A DNA stretch of 64,000 bases from Ruminococcus sp. NK3A76 (GCF_000686125.1 NZ_JMMA01000002.1:930001-994000); one strand, 5' to 3'. Shown: positions 42,811 through 52,149, numbered from the stretch's first letter. Program-made: numbers and translations. The notes: a model not told the origin generated them from the letters alone.

Positions 42811-43317
42811 ATGCTCGGTGTGTGCTTGCTTTTTGTGGGCATCGTGCTGATAAACAACGGCGCCTGTGCGCTTATGAAGGTGAATCCGAAGTCCGCCGCC
42901 GTGATGGATATTTTTGTGGGTGCGCTCTCGGTATTCATAAACTTTGTAAGCCTTGTCAGGGGCGAATACTACGCCGCAGGCACAGGTCTGCTGTTTGGGT
43001 TTACATATCTTTTTGTGGCGATAAACAACATCTTCTCGCTCGACACCAAGCCTTTTGCGGTGTTCTCATGCTTTGTGGCGGTCAATGCCGTTATCTTCGG
43101 CATTGTTGAGGGCATCACGGGCAGCGAAGCTCTCGGCATCACTGCCGACATCAGGTGGGCGCTTATCTGGTGGGCGTGGGCTGTGCTGTGGGGGAGCGCA
43201 TTCTTCACGGACATATTAGGCAAAGACCTTAAAAAATTCGTTCCCTGCCTGCAAATAACCGAGGGTATACTCACCGCATGGATACCCGGCGTGCTGCTGC
43301 TTCTCGGGGAATGGTGA
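42811..43317 (+). CDS. AmiS/UreI family urea/amide channel
   Basis: 168 aa, six hydrophobic segments. The family signatures are GLLFGFTYLFVAINN and the Trp-rich IRWALIWWAWAVLWG. AmiS/UreI proteins pass urea or short amides through the membrane; UreI of Helicobacter is acid-gated. No urease or amidase gene lies in the window, so the substrate is open. It starts 16 bp after engB with AGAGGTGAG, in the same operon. Confidence 0.88.
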   Translation: MLGVCLLFVGIVLINNGACALMKVNPKSAAVMDIFVGALSVFINFVSLVRGEYYAAGTGLLFGFTYLFVAINNIFSLDTKPFAVFSCFVAVNAVIFGIVEGITGSEALGITADIRWALIWWAWAVLWGSAFFTDILGKDLKKFVPCLQITEGILTAWIPGVLLLLGEW

Positions 43318-43329
43318 AATAGTTTTCAA

Positions 43330-43372
43330 AGCCACGGCTTCTCTGACCGGTTCGGAGAGCTGTGGCTTTTTT
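43330..43372 (+). terminator. Intrinsic terminator after the AmiS/UreI gene
   Basis: AGCCACGGCTTCTC pairs with GAGAGCTGTGGCT (one mismatch), then TTTTTT. Confidence 0.9.
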
Positions 43373-43382
43373 GTGAAAATGC

Positions 43383-43411
43383 TTGAAATTATTTTTTCGA
43401 TGTGGTATAAT
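43383..43411 (+). promoter_or_regulatory. Promoter upstream of MITE 3 and the LRR gene
   Basis: TTGAAA (43383-43388), 17 bp, TATAAT (43406-43411). The predicted start is only a few bases before the MITE, so the element forms almost all of the 5' leader of the LRR gene. Confidence 0.8.
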
Positions 43412-43426
43412 CATATCAGAATGCTA

Positions 43427-43600
43427 AGGCAACACCGCACGAAGATTGTGCGCAAATTGCGCAGTCAGCTTTTTCGTCAGATTGCACAGATTTTCCGAAG
43501 GAATACTACCGTATTTCAAGGAAAAAATGTGTAATATGACGGAAAAGATGCAAGTAAGTTGCGTACAAAGCCTTCAGGCGGTCTTTGTGCGGTGTTGCCC
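43427..43600. mobile_element. MITE copy 3 (inverted)
   Basis: 174 bp, flanked by TA (43425-43426 and 43601-43602). It is nearly the reverse complement of copies 1, 4 and 6. It lies in the leader of the leucine-rich-repeat gene, between promoter and RBS. Confidence 0.92.
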
Positions 43601-43620
43601 TAAACAAAGGAAGTGTTTTT

Positions 43621-46110
43621 ATGCTTAAAAAGATATTATCAGCAGCCCTTGCACTGTGCATGGTTTTCGGCACTGCGGCTGTTCTGCCTGAGGGAGCAGC
43701 ATCTCTTGGCTCGCAGATAAATGCAAGTGCGGAGGACTATGATTCCGGCGAGGACTTTGATTGCACCGTATTGGATGACGGAACAGTCGAGATATTCAGA
43801 TATGTGGGCGGGGATACGCAGGTGACAATACCGTCTGTTATTGACGGCAAGAAGGTCACAGGCATTGGCGGCGCTTCATTTCTTAGCTGCGGATCCATTA
43901 CAAGCGTTACCATACCCGACGGCGTTACAAGCATTGGTAATTTAGCGTTTGCTAATTGTTCAGCTCTTACAAGCATAACCATACCCGGCAGCGTTGAAAG
44001 CATTGATTATAATGCATTTGAGAGCTGCAGAGCTCTTAAAAGCGTAAACTTGTCAAACGGCGTTAAGAGCATTGGCTCAAGTGCATTCATGAATTGTACG
44101 AGCCTTGAAAGCATAACGATACCTGACAGTGTTACAAGTATTGAAGATGATACTTTTTTGGGTTGCACAAGCCTTACAAGTATAAATGTAGGTAAAAATA
44201 ATACACAGTATTTATCGGTCGACGGAGTGTTATATAATAAGGATAAAACAGAATTAATATACTGTCCCCAGGGGAAAACAAGTATAACGATACCTGACAG
44301 TGTTACAAGTATCGGTGATAGTGCATTCTATAGCTGCACAAGCCTTACAAGTATAAATGCAGGAAATAATAATACACAGTATTCATCGGTTGACGGAGTG
44401 TTATATAATAAGGATAAAACAGAATTAATATGTTGTCCACAGGGGAAAACAAGCATAACGATACCTGACAGTGTTACAAGTATCGGTGATATTGCATTCT
44501 ATAGCTGCAAAAGTCTTACAAGCGTGACCCTGCCTGACGGCGTTACAAGCATTGGCAATAGTTCATTTGCCGACTGCACAGGTCTTACAGGCATAACTAT
44601 TCCGGACAGCGTTACATATATCGATAGTTGGGCATTTGATGCCTGCGCAAGCCTTAAAAGCATAAAAATACCCGACAGCGTTGAAAGTATTGGTCATGGT
44701 GCATTCAATGACTGCGCAAGCCTTACAAGCATAAAAATACCCGACAGCGTTACAAGTATTGATTATGGTGCATTCTATTATTGCATAGGATTAAAGAATG
44801 TGATCATCTCAAACAGTGTTCAAAGCATTGGAGACGATGCATTTAGATTTTGCGAAAGCCTTACAAGTATAACTATTCCTGACAGTGTTAAGATCATTGG
44901 TTCTGATGCATTTGAAAGCTGTGCAGATAGCTTTACAATAAAATGTCGCAGCGGCTCTTATGCCGAAGGATATGCAAAGTCGAATAATATCAAATATGAG
45001 ATCGTAGAGAATACCGACCACATCCACTCCTACACCTCAAAGGTGACAAAAGCCACCTGCACAGAGGACGGTGCGAAGACCTTCACCTGCTCGGTTTGCG
45101 GCGACAGCTACACCGAGACGATCAAGGCAACAGGCCACAAGTACACCTCAAAGGTAACAAAGGAAGCCACCTGCACAGAGGACGGTGCGGAGGCCTTCAC
45201 CTGCTCGGTTTGCGGTGACACTTATACAGAAGCGATCAAGGCAACAGGCCATAAGTATGTTGACAAGGTCGTAAAGCCCACCTATGATGCACAGGGCTAT
45301 ACTCTCCACACCTGCTCTGTATGCAGCGACAGCTACAAGGATAACTATACCGATAAGCTCGTCAAGCCCCATACCCACTCCTACACCTCAAAGATAACAA
45401 AGTCAGCCACCTGCACGCAAACAGGCACAAAGACCTACACCTGCTCCTGCGGTGATTCATACACCGAAGTCATACCCATGACGGCGCACAAGTACACCGC
45501 CAAGGTCGTAAAGCCCACCTATGACGCACAGGGCTACACCCTCCACACCTGCTCTGTATGCAGCGACAGCTACAAGGACACCTACACTGCCAAGCTGACA
45601 CGCACAAGCATTGCAAAGGCAGCAGTTTCGGGTCTTTCAAGCAAATACTACACCGGCAAGGCTATAACTCAGAAGCCGGTAGTCAAGCTCGGTTCAAAGA
45701 CATTAAAGAGCGGCACAGATTACACCGTTGCTTACAAGAACAACAAGGCAGTAGGTACTGCGACAGTCACTATTACCGGCAAGGGCGCATACACAGGAAC
45801 TGTCAGCAAGACATTCAAGATTCTCCCGAAGAAGACTACACTCAAAACTGCCAAGTCGCCCAAGACCAGGCAGCTCAAAGTGACCTACAGCAAGGTATCG
45901 GGTGTTACCGGCTATCAGGTGACATACTCGACATCTTCTAAGTTTACCAAGGCAACGACAAAGTCTGTCAATGCAAGCGGCACCTCCAAGACGATAGCCA
46001 AGCTCACCAAGGGCAAGACCTACTATGTAAAGGTGCGCAGCTATAAAACAATCGGCAAGACCAAATACTACAGCGGCTACAGCGCTGTTAAGAAGGTCAG
46101 AATCAAGTAA
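43621..46110 (+). CDS. Secreted BspA-type leucine-rich-repeat protein
   Basis: 829 aa. Signal peptide (MLKKILSAALALCMVFG), then about a dozen LRR_5 repeats with the consensus SITIPDSVTSIGDxAFxxC, four Cys-pair modules (CTEDGAKTFTCSVCGDSYTE type), and a C-terminal tandem of Ig/fibronectin-like domains rich in Lys/Thr/Tyr. An internal segment (NTQYxSVDGVLYNKDKTELI) is repeated. It is probably surface-bound and adhesive, but I see no sortase motif or TM end. AAAGGAAG precedes 43621; the ATG 36 bases upstream lies in the MITE. Confidence 0.88.
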   Translation: MLKKILSAALALCMVFGTAAVLPEGAASLGSQINASAEDYDSGEDFDCTVLDDGTVEIFRYVGGDTQVTIPSVIDGKKVTGIGGASFLSCGSITSVTIPDGVTSIGNLAFANCSALTSITIPGSVESIDYNAFESCRALKSVNLSNGVKSIGSSAFMNCTSLESITIPDSVTSIEDDTFLGCTSLTSINVGKNNTQYLSVDGVLYNKDKTELIYCPQGKTSITIPDSVTSIGDSAFYSCTSLTSINAGNNNTQYSSVDGVLYNKDKTELICCPQGKTSITIPDSVTSIGDIAFYSCKSLTSVTLPDGVTSIGNSSFADCTGLTGITIPDSVTYIDSWAFDACASLKSIKIPDSVESIGHGAFNDCASLTSIKIPDSVTSIDYGAFYYCIGLKNVIISNSVQSIGDDAFRFCESLTSITIPDSVKIIGSDAFESCADSFTIKCRSGSYAEGYAKSNNIKYEIVENTDHIHSYTSKVTKATCTEDGAKTFTCSVCGDSYTETIKATGHKYTSKVTKEATCTEDGAEAFTCSVCGDTYTEAIKATGHKYVDKVVKPTYDAQGYTLHTCSVCSDSYKDNYTDKLVKPHTHSYTSKITKSATCTQTGTKTYTCSCGDSYTEVIPMTAHKYTAKVVKPTYDAQGYTLHTCSVCSDSYKDTYTAKLTRTSIAKAAVSGLSSKYYTGKAITQKPVVKLGSKTLKSGTDYTVAYKNNKAVGTATVTITGKGAYTGTVSKTFKILPKKTTLKTAKSPKTRQLKVTYSKVSGVTGYQVTYSTSSKFTKATTKSVNASGTSKTIAKLTKGKTYYVKVRSYKTIGKTKYYSGYSAVKKVRIK

Positions 46111-46127
46111 ATATCATGCAAAGACTA

Positions 46128-46155
46128 AAGCCTCCGCTATACCGCGGAGGCTTTT
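46128..46155 (+). terminator. Intrinsic terminator after the LRR gene
   Basis: AAGCCTCCGC (46128-46137) / GCGGAGGCTT (46144-46153) then T. Confidence 0.88.
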
Positions 46156-46185
46156 TGCATCAACTGCCAGTCATGTCAGAGGATA

Positions 46186-46401
46186 ACTTCACTTGCAGCG
46201 CTCTCGATAGTCGAGCCGGGCATCCGGCAGGACTTTGCCCCGAAGAAAAAGGTGCTTTTATCCCTTAAAGACATTACAAAGGAATTCCCCTCAGGAGAGA
46301 GAACAATACAGGTGCTTAAAGGCATAAACCTTGATATATACGAAAATGAGCTTGCTCTGCTTTATTCTATTGAGTTTGATCGGCTTTTTCTGATGATCTG
46401 A
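46186..46401 (+). pseudogene. Fragment of an ABC transporter ATPase
   Basis: An open stretch without a proper start reads VLLSLKDITKEFPSGER, then VLKGINLDIYENEL. This is the first strand pair of a LolD/MacB-type ABC ATPase, normally followed by Walker A GPSGSGKS. Here it runs into unrelated residues and a stop before any Walker A. It looks like the 5' end of a deleted gene. The 46156-46461 gap otherwise holds nothing I recognise. Confidence 0.6.
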
Positions 46402-46461
46402 TAATAAGACTATATATTTCGTACAGTTTCTTTCAAAAAATGTAAATAAATTCATTTATCA

Positions 46462-46490
46462 TTGACAAATTAACTAAGCTGTGATATAAT
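46462..46490 (+). promoter_or_regulatory. Promoter of the esterase gene
   Basis: TTGACA (46462-46467), 17 bp, TATAAT (46485-46490): perfect consensus. Confidence 0.92.
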
Positions 46491-46533
46491 ATTATTATTA
46501 AATTGAGAATTGTACGCAAAAAGAGGTGATGAT

Positions 46534-47529
46534 ATGCTGTTTGGCAGGGATAAAAGCCCGGATGAAAGATGTGCCGAGTGGCGCAGAAGGATAATCCGTA
46601 TACTTTTGTCGGAAATGCAGGCGTCGGCAAAGTCGCATCAGCTTGAGAGTGTATTTGATATACCGCAAGAGGTCAGCGGCAGCTATGAGATAGAGGAGAT
46701 ACTCAATATCCCGTATATGAACCGCCACGAGGTCGCACTCGGTATGGATATCTATAAGCCGGTGATGCCCGAGACTGCCGAGATGCCGGTCATAGTCACG
46801 CTTTACGGCGGAGGGCTTGTGCAGGGCGACAGAAAATCATCACGCCCGTATGCAAGGGAGCTTGCAAGCAGGGGATATCTCGTTTTTGCTATCGAATACA
46901 GGCTTGTGCCAAAGGTCAACTGCACCGAGCAGTTTGATGATGTGTGCGCAGGGCTTGACCTTGTAGGGCGAAAGCTCATTGACTTCAATGTCGATTTTTC
47001 AAGGCTGTTTCTTACCGGGTCGAGCGCAGGGGCGTTTCTGGCGCTGTATGTCGCAGCTATGAAGAAGTCGGAAAAGCTGCAAAAGGCTATCGGCCATAAA
47101 GCAAGCAGGTTCAAATTCAAGGCAGTCGGGCTCGACTGCGGAATGCTATACACCAATAAGCAAGATCCCGTAGGGCTGCTGCTTGCCGACCTGTTTTACG
47201 GCGAAAAGCGAGACGACCCCGAGTTCTTAAGATACACAGACCCCGAAAATCCCGAGATTATCGACAACCTGCCGCCTGTGTTCCTTAACACATCAAGGGG
47301 CGATTTTATCAACAAATACACGCTTACCTACCACAAGGCGCTGAAGAAAGCCGGCAAGCCGAGCAAGCTCGTCTACTACGGCGATAAAGGCCTTTTCCAC
47401 GCATTTGTCGGCTCGTTCCCCTGGCTTGACAAGAGCCGTGATGCGATAGACAAGATGCTTGCCTGGTTCGAGGAGCAGGCAGACATAGCAAGAGAACGTT
47501 CATGGGAAGAAAAGCCCTCTGATAAATAA
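46534..47529 (+). CDS. Alpha/beta-hydrolase (HSL-type esterase)
   Basis: 331 aa. An oxyanion motif LYGGGLVQGD replaces the usual HGGG, the nucleophile Ser lies in GSSAG, the likely Asp in TSRGDFI and His in GLFHAF. It is predicted to hydrolyse esters of small acids or acylated sugars; there is no signal peptide, so it is cytosolic. The ATG at 46534 follows AGAGGTG; an in-frame TTG 24 bases earlier is unlikely. A MITE follows 11 bp after the stop. Confidence 0.88.
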   Translation: MLFGRDKSPDERCAEWRRRIIRILLSEMQASAKSHQLESVFDIPQEVSGSYEIEEILNIPYMNRHEVALGMDIYKPVMPETAEMPVIVTLYGGGLVQGDRKSSRPYARELASRGYLVFAIEYRLVPKVNCTEQFDDVCAGLDLVGRKLIDFNVDFSRLFLTGSSAGAFLALYVAAMKKSEKLQKAIGHKASRFKFKAVGLDCGMLYTNKQDPVGLLLADLFYGEKRDDPEFLRYTDPENPEIIDNLPPVFLNTSRGDFINKYTLTYHKALKKAGKPSKLVYYGDKGLFHAFVGSFPWLDKSRDAIDKMLAWFEEQADIARERSWEEKPSDK

Positions 47530-47540
47530 TAAGTATACTA

Positions 47541-47714
47541 AGGCAACACCGCACAAAGACCGCCTGAAGGCTTTGTACGCAACTTACTTGCATCTTTTCC
47601 GTCATATTACACATTTTTTCCTTGAAATACGGTAGTATTCCTTAGGAAAATCTGTGCGATCTGACGAAAAAGCTGACTGCGCAATTTGCGCACAATCTTC
47701 GTGCGGTGTTGCCC
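47541..47714. mobile_element. MITE copy 4
   Basis: 174 bp, TA on both sides (47539-47540, 47715-47716). It is nearly identical to copies 1 and 6 and in the same orientation. It lies just upstream of the RBS of the basic Pro/Met-rich gene. Confidence 0.92.
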
Positions 47715-47742
47715 TAAAACTTTCGGAAGGAGTTGTTTAATT

Positions 47743-48093
47743 ATGAAACGCAGAAAACTACACTTAGCACCGTTTGGCTTTATGAGGCAGTTCGCACCGC
47801 CACGCAAGGGCAAGGGCAAGGGCAGAAAGCCTAAGATGCCTAAGCCGCCTATGATGATGCTGCCCCCTCCGCCTAAGCCGAGAAAGGGCGCTCGCAGGCC
47901 TGTGATGCCTGTGTTCCCGCCTCCGCCGTTTATGCCACGCCCGAGAAAGGGTGCGCCGATGCCTTTTATGCCGCCGATGCCCTTCCCGCCGAAGCGCAAG
48001 CCACGCAGACCCGGCAAGCCCGGCAGACCTGCCCCTTCAAGCGCTTTAAATAAGCATACACGACTGAAAGGAATGTTTGACAATGGCTACTGA
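47743..48093 (+). CDS. Small basic Pro/Met/Lys-rich protein
   Basis: 116 aa of low complexity: KRRKLHLAPFGF, then repeats of RKGKGKGRKPKMPKPP, MMMLPPPPKPRKGA, PFMPRPRKGAPM and PFPPKRKPRRPGKP. There are almost no acidic residues, so the pI must be very high. CGGAAGGAG precedes the ATG. Its last 11 bases overlap the next gene, which encodes an adenylating enzyme with an acidic Phe/Pro/Met tail, so the two are translationally coupled. I do not recognise a family. Confidence 0.75.
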   Translation: MKRRKLHLAPFGFMRQFAPPRKGKGKGRKPKMPKPPMMMLPPPPKPRKGARRPVMPVFPPPPFMPRPRKGAPMPFMPPMPFPPKRKPRRPGKPGRPAPSSALNKHTRLKGMFDNGY

Positions 48094-50740
48094 AAAGAAT
48101 AAACAGACTACAAAAAAAGCTACCAAGCCCGACAGTCTTGAAGCACGCATAGAGAGCGGAGCAATTACCGAGCAGAGACTAAGCAGCATGATAAGAGAGC
48201 TCAATTCCCAAAGCCCTGAGCGCCTTAATGCTATAGCTATATCTGACGGTATCCGTGAATATACATACAGGCAGATGTTCCGCCAGTGGGATAAGTATGC
48301 CGAAGTCTTCTCGGCACTTGACATCACAGGCGAGAACGGCTCCCGTGTATTGCTTTCACCTTTGCCCACATCTTCGGTGATATTTTCTGTATATGCTCTG
48401 AATATGACGGGTGCATCTGTTTCTATGATGATAGAGACAAATCTTATTGACTGGAAGGAGCTTAAGGATACTATCCGTGTTGAGGGTATAACTGATGTCA
48501 TACTGATGGATATCGCTATTGTACCCGAGCTGTATTTTAAGCTCATACGAAATCAAAAAAAGCTCGGGATACGCAATATCATAATCGTACACTCAGACAG
48601 GCATATGCCTTATGCTATTCCTCAGATAAGGGAATATGCAAAGATCAGTCAGGCGTTTATAAGACACCGCAAGGACTGCCTGTTTATGGACGAGCTTATC
48701 GAAAAATACGAAGCGACCGAGATAAAGGGCAATGTGGAGACTTCCGAGAATGCCGCTATAATACTGCACACGAGCGGAACTTCAAACGGCATTCGCAAGC
48801 CCATACCCTTTACCGACAAGGCGATAAACGAAGCTGTCGCAAAGTTTATGCGTGTTCCCAAATACCGTGAGATGTTTGAGGGAACGGCCGTATGCGTGAG
48901 CGGTCTGCCGCTGTGCGCCTGCTACGGCTTTATCGACCAGACGACTCTGCCGTTAGTTTTCGGCGGAAAGCTGATACCGCAGCCGCTCGTCGAGGGTTCG
49001 CCGTTATATGCAAAAGCACTGTCAGATTATAAGGCTACTATAACCTTCGGTGCTTTCTCTAACAGCATACTGGAAAACAAGGATAAGAGCTTAGACCTGT
49101 CGTCACTTAAAATGATATGCATTGGCGGTATGTATTTTTCGCCGGACTTTATCGAGAAGATAAACAAGGCATTAAGGCGAATGGGCATGGAGGGCGAAGG
49201 CTGCTCTATGGGCTACGGCCTGTCAGAGGTAGGCGGTGCCTGCTTCCTTGCTCCGCCCGGTGTCAATGATGAATCCTTTGGCTACCCACTGCCCGGTGTC
49301 AAGGCTAAGATATATGACGAGCAGGAGGACAAGTTCTTTGAGCTGACCGACGGCGAGCACACAGGTGCGCTGTTTATCAGTACACCCTCGCTCAGCAGCG
49401 GCAAGATAGGCGACAAGACATTCTTTGAGCTTGATAATATTGACGGCGAGGCATATTACAACACCAACGACCTTGTTCATGTCAACGCAAACGGCAGCCT
49501 TTCATACGTCGGCAGAACAAACAAGTTCTTTGTCAACAATGACGGCGTGCGCTATGAATCGAGCATCGTCGAGCGTGATGTTTCGGCACAGAAGGGCATA
49601 GTTGCCTGCGGCATAGTCGGCGAGTATCTTAAGTCAATAAGAGATACTGTTCCGATACTCTATGTCAAGACCGACAAGAAGTGCGGCAGGCCGGAAGAAG
49701 TGTTAAGAAAGGCTCTTAAAAATATCTTCGTCACCGAAAAGCTGCTTAGCGAGAACGATCTGCCTTATCAGTGCGTTATCGCTGAGATGCTGCCGCTCAA
49801 CACAATGGGCAAGGTAGATACCAACAAGATAAAGAGCATGAAGCTCGGCGGCCTGAGATTTGACATCAGGCTCATAAAAGACGGCGACGAGCCCAAGGAC
49901 TTAAAGCTCAGGAAGGGCACTATAATAAGGAACGCACCGCCTGTAAGACTTGGCCGTATGAATATATTTGAAATGCCGGATATGCTTGGCCAAATAGCTG
50001 GCAATTCAGGAAAGAAACCTGATGATCCGAATAAGAAAAAACGCCCTCCCTTCGCAAAAGAAATGCCGTTCGGAAATGCTATGCCGTTCGGTATGCCTAT
50101 GCCGGACTTCGGCGATATGCCGCATTTCAAGGGCTTTGACGGTAAGCAGATGCCGTTTATGATACCATGCATTCCTGTGATGATGCCGTGTATGGCTATG
50201 CAGCCCTTTGGCGATATGAGTAAATTCCGTCCGCCGTTCTTTGACGATGATGACTACGACGAAGACGATGAAGATGCAGACGAAGACGACTGCGATGAGC
50301 GCAGATGTCACGGCTTCCCTCCGTTTGGCAAAATGGGAAGTTTCCGTCCGCCGTTCTTTGATGATGAGGACGATGAAGACGATGAAGATGCAGACGAAGA
50401 CGACTGCGACAAGCGCAGATGTCACGGCTTCCCTCCGTTTGGCAAAATGGGAAGTTTCCGTCCGCCGTTCTTTGATGATGAAGACGACGAAGATGAAGAT
50501 GCAGACGACGATGAATGCGACGACGAAGATGATGACGATATGCCTCCCTTTATGCAAATGGGCAGGCACGCACCCCCCAGGCCGCCGTTTGCCAAGGCTA
50601 TGAAAAAACGCAGGTCCGGCAAAGCCAAAAAGCCTGAGAATATGAACAGCCCCTATGAAATGCTCGCTGACAGCCCTATAGGGCAGATAATTCGTAAGAT
50701 GTTTGACGCAAGCGAGTGTGACGAGGATTACGAGGACTAA
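48083..50740 (+). CDS. ANL adenylate-forming enzyme with acidic Phe/Pro repeat tail
   Basis: 885 aa. Residues about 20-620 are an ANL (acyl-CoA synthetase / NRPS adenylation) enzyme: A3 LHTSGTSNGIRKP, A5 MGYGLSEVGG, A7 TNDLVHVNANGSL...GRTNKFF, A10 PLNTMGKVD with the catalytic Lys. Such enzymes activate a carboxylate as acyl-AMP. The last ~230 residues are unusual: Met/Pro/Phe-rich, then three repeats of FRPPFFDDEDDED...CDxRRCHGFPPFGKMG (period 38-39 codons). No carrier-protein domain is visible. The start at 48083 has GAAAGGA and overlaps the previous gene. Confidence 0.85.
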   Translation: MATEKNKQTTKKATKPDSLEARIESGAITEQRLSSMIRELNSQSPERLNAIAISDGIREYTYRQMFRQWDKYAEVFSALDITGENGSRVLLSPLPTSSVIFSVYALNMTGASVSMMIETNLIDWKELKDTIRVEGITDVILMDIAIVPELYFKLIRNQKKLGIRNIIIVHSDRHMPYAIPQIREYAKISQAFIRHRKDCLFMDELIEKYEATEIKGNVETSENAAIILHTSGTSNGIRKPIPFTDKAINEAVAKFMRVPKYREMFEGTAVCVSGLPLCACYGFIDQTTLPLVFGGKLIPQPLVEGSPLYAKALSDYKATITFGAFSNSILENKDKSLDLSSLKMICIGGMYFSPDFIEKINKALRRMGMEGEGCSMGYGLSEVGGACFLAPPGVNDESFGYPLPGVKAKIYDEQEDKFFELTDGEHTGALFISTPSLSSGKIGDKTFFELDNIDGEAYYNTNDLVHVNANGSLSYVGRTNKFFVNNDGVRYESSIVERDVSAQKGIVACGIVGEYLKSIRDTVPILYVKTDKKCGRPEEVLRKALKNIFVTEKLLSENDLPYQCVIAEMLPLNTMGKVDTNKIKSMKLGGLRFDIRLIKDGDEPKDLKLRKGTIIRNAPPVRLGRMNIFEMPDMLGQIAGNSGKKPDDPNKKKRPPFAKEMPFGNAMPFGMPMPDFGDMPHFKGFDGKQMPFMIPCIPVMMPCMAMQPFGDMSKFRPPFFDDDDYDEDDEDADEDDCDERRCHGFPPFGKMGSFRPPFFDDEDDEDDEDADEDDCDKRRCHGFPPFGKMGSFRPPFFDDEDDEDEDADDDECDDEDDDDMPPFMQMGRHAPPRPPFAKAMKKRRSGKAKKPENMNSPYEMLADSPIGQIIRKMFDASECDEDYED

Positions 50741-50744
50741 TAAA

Positions 50745-50792
50745 ATAAGGCTTTCCTCTCATTATCAAAAGAGGGAAGCCTTATGTATTTTT
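50745..50792 (+). terminator. Intrinsic terminator after the ANL gene
   Basis: ATAAGGCTTTCCTCT pairs with AGAGGGAAGCCTTAT (50770-50784), then TGTATTTTT. Confidence 0.85.
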
Positions 50793-52128
50793 ATACAGCC
50801 TTTAGTTTCCACTTGCCCTTGAAATAGCGGTGACAGCTCACAGCGGCAGTCACCACCCAGGTGATGCTGGTGGTTATCCATATGCCCCAGAAGCCTACTG
50901 CGGCAATGTTTGTAAGGATAAGCGAGAAGCCTATCCTGCTTATGACCTCGGAAAGGCCGTTTACTATCGCATAGGCCGTGTCTCCGGCACCGTTTAAGAA
51001 GCCTCTTACAGTGTGTATCATGCCTAACGGTATGTAGAATGCACCGGTCAGTATCAGCGCTTTGCCGGAGATAGAGATAACGTCCTGCCCTGAGACAAAG
51101 AAGGCGGAAATGTTCTTGCCAAGAATCAGGAACACCACAAACATCATAACAGCAAAAACGGAAGACAGCATCACACCCGAGCGCAGGCCTTTAACTGCTC
51201 TGTCCTGCTTGCCTGCGCCGATGTTCTGGCCTGTGAATGTTGAGATAGCGGCGTTCATCGAAGCAAACGGCTGCTGTACGAACTGCTCTATCCTCATGGA
51301 CACGGTATATGAAGCCATTACAGTGTTGCCAAAGCCGTTTGTCACCCTCTGCAAGGCTATCATCGAGACAGATACAAGACCGTTCTGAATGGCTATCGGA
51401 ATGCCCATAGTCATGCACTTTTTCATAAGCACAGCGTCAGGTCTGAATTCATCGCCTTTGGGGCGAATGTTCTTGTTTGAGCCAAAGCAGTAGACAATGC
51501 ACCCGACAGCCGAAAGCCCCTGAGCCATTATAGTCGCTGCCGCAGCACCTCCTACTCCGAAGCCGCAGACCATGACAAACAAAAGGTCAAGCCCTATATT
51601 GAGCACAGTCGATACGCCAAGGAATACCAGTGGAACAGTCGTGTTGCCGAGAGCTCTCATAATGGCGTTTATCCAGTTGTAGGCCGCAACGCAGATAGTT
51701 CCAGAGCAGGCTATACGCATATACGTCACCGAGCGCCCGAGCAGGTCAGGGGGGACGTTTAAAAACTGCAAAACAGGCTTTGCGGCAACAGCAGAAACTA
51801 TGCTGACAACGACACCGAATATCGCCGTGACTGCCCCCGAGCTTATTATCGAGCGGCGGAGCCTTTCAAGCCTTCCTGCGCCGAAAAGCTGTGCTGCGAG
51901 TATCCCCGAGCCGATAGACAGGCCGATGCAAAGTGTGTAAAAGAAATATGTTATCGAGCCTGTTGCCCCGACAGCCGCAAGAGCGTCGTCTCCTAAGTAT
52001 TTGCCGACTATCAGCGTGTCGGCGGCATTGTAGGTCTGCTGCAGCAGATTGCCTGCAAGCAGCGGCAGCGCAAACCGTATAAGATGCTTAGTCTCGCTGC
52101 CTGTTGTCATGTCTCTGGTCTTTATCAT
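50791..52128 (-). CDS. MATE family efflux transporter
   Basis: 445 aa, twelve hydrophobic segments. Family motifs: LPLLAGNLLQQTYNAADTLIVG at the start and RGFLNGAGDT in the second half. It exports cationic or aromatic compounds using an ion gradient. It lies 21 bp downstream of a GH59-like glycosidase, so co-transcription is possible. Confidence 0.94.
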   Translation of the reverse strand: MIKTRDMTTGSETKHLIRFALPLLAGNLLQQTYNAADTLIVGKYLGDDALAAVGATGSITYFFYTLCIGLSIGSGILAAQLFGAGRLERLRRSIISSGAVTAIFGVVVSIVSAVAAKPVLQFLNVPPDLLGRSVTYMRIACSGTICVAAYNWINAIMRALGNTTVPLVFLGVSTVLNIGLDLLFVMVCGFGVGGAAAATIMAQGLSAVGCIVYCFGSNKNIRPKGDEFRPDAVLMKKCMTMGIPIAIQNGLVSVSMIALQRVTNGFGNTVMASYTVSMRIEQFVQQPFASMNAAISTFTGQNIGAGKQDRAVKGLRSGVMLSSVFAVMMFVVFLILGKNISAFFVSGQDVISISGKALILTGAFYIPLGMIHTVRGFLNGAGDTAYAIVNGLSEVISRIGFSLILTNIAAVGFWGIWITTSITWVVTAAVSCHRYFKGKWKLKAV

Positions 52129-52149
52129 CTTGTCTTGTGTGTCTCTCCT

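Noticed and set aside
50241-50603. Plus-frame ORF rich in Thr/Met within the ANL tail
   Set aside because: Out-of-frame reading of the GAC/GAT repeat; the ANL frame continues through it with a normal stop.
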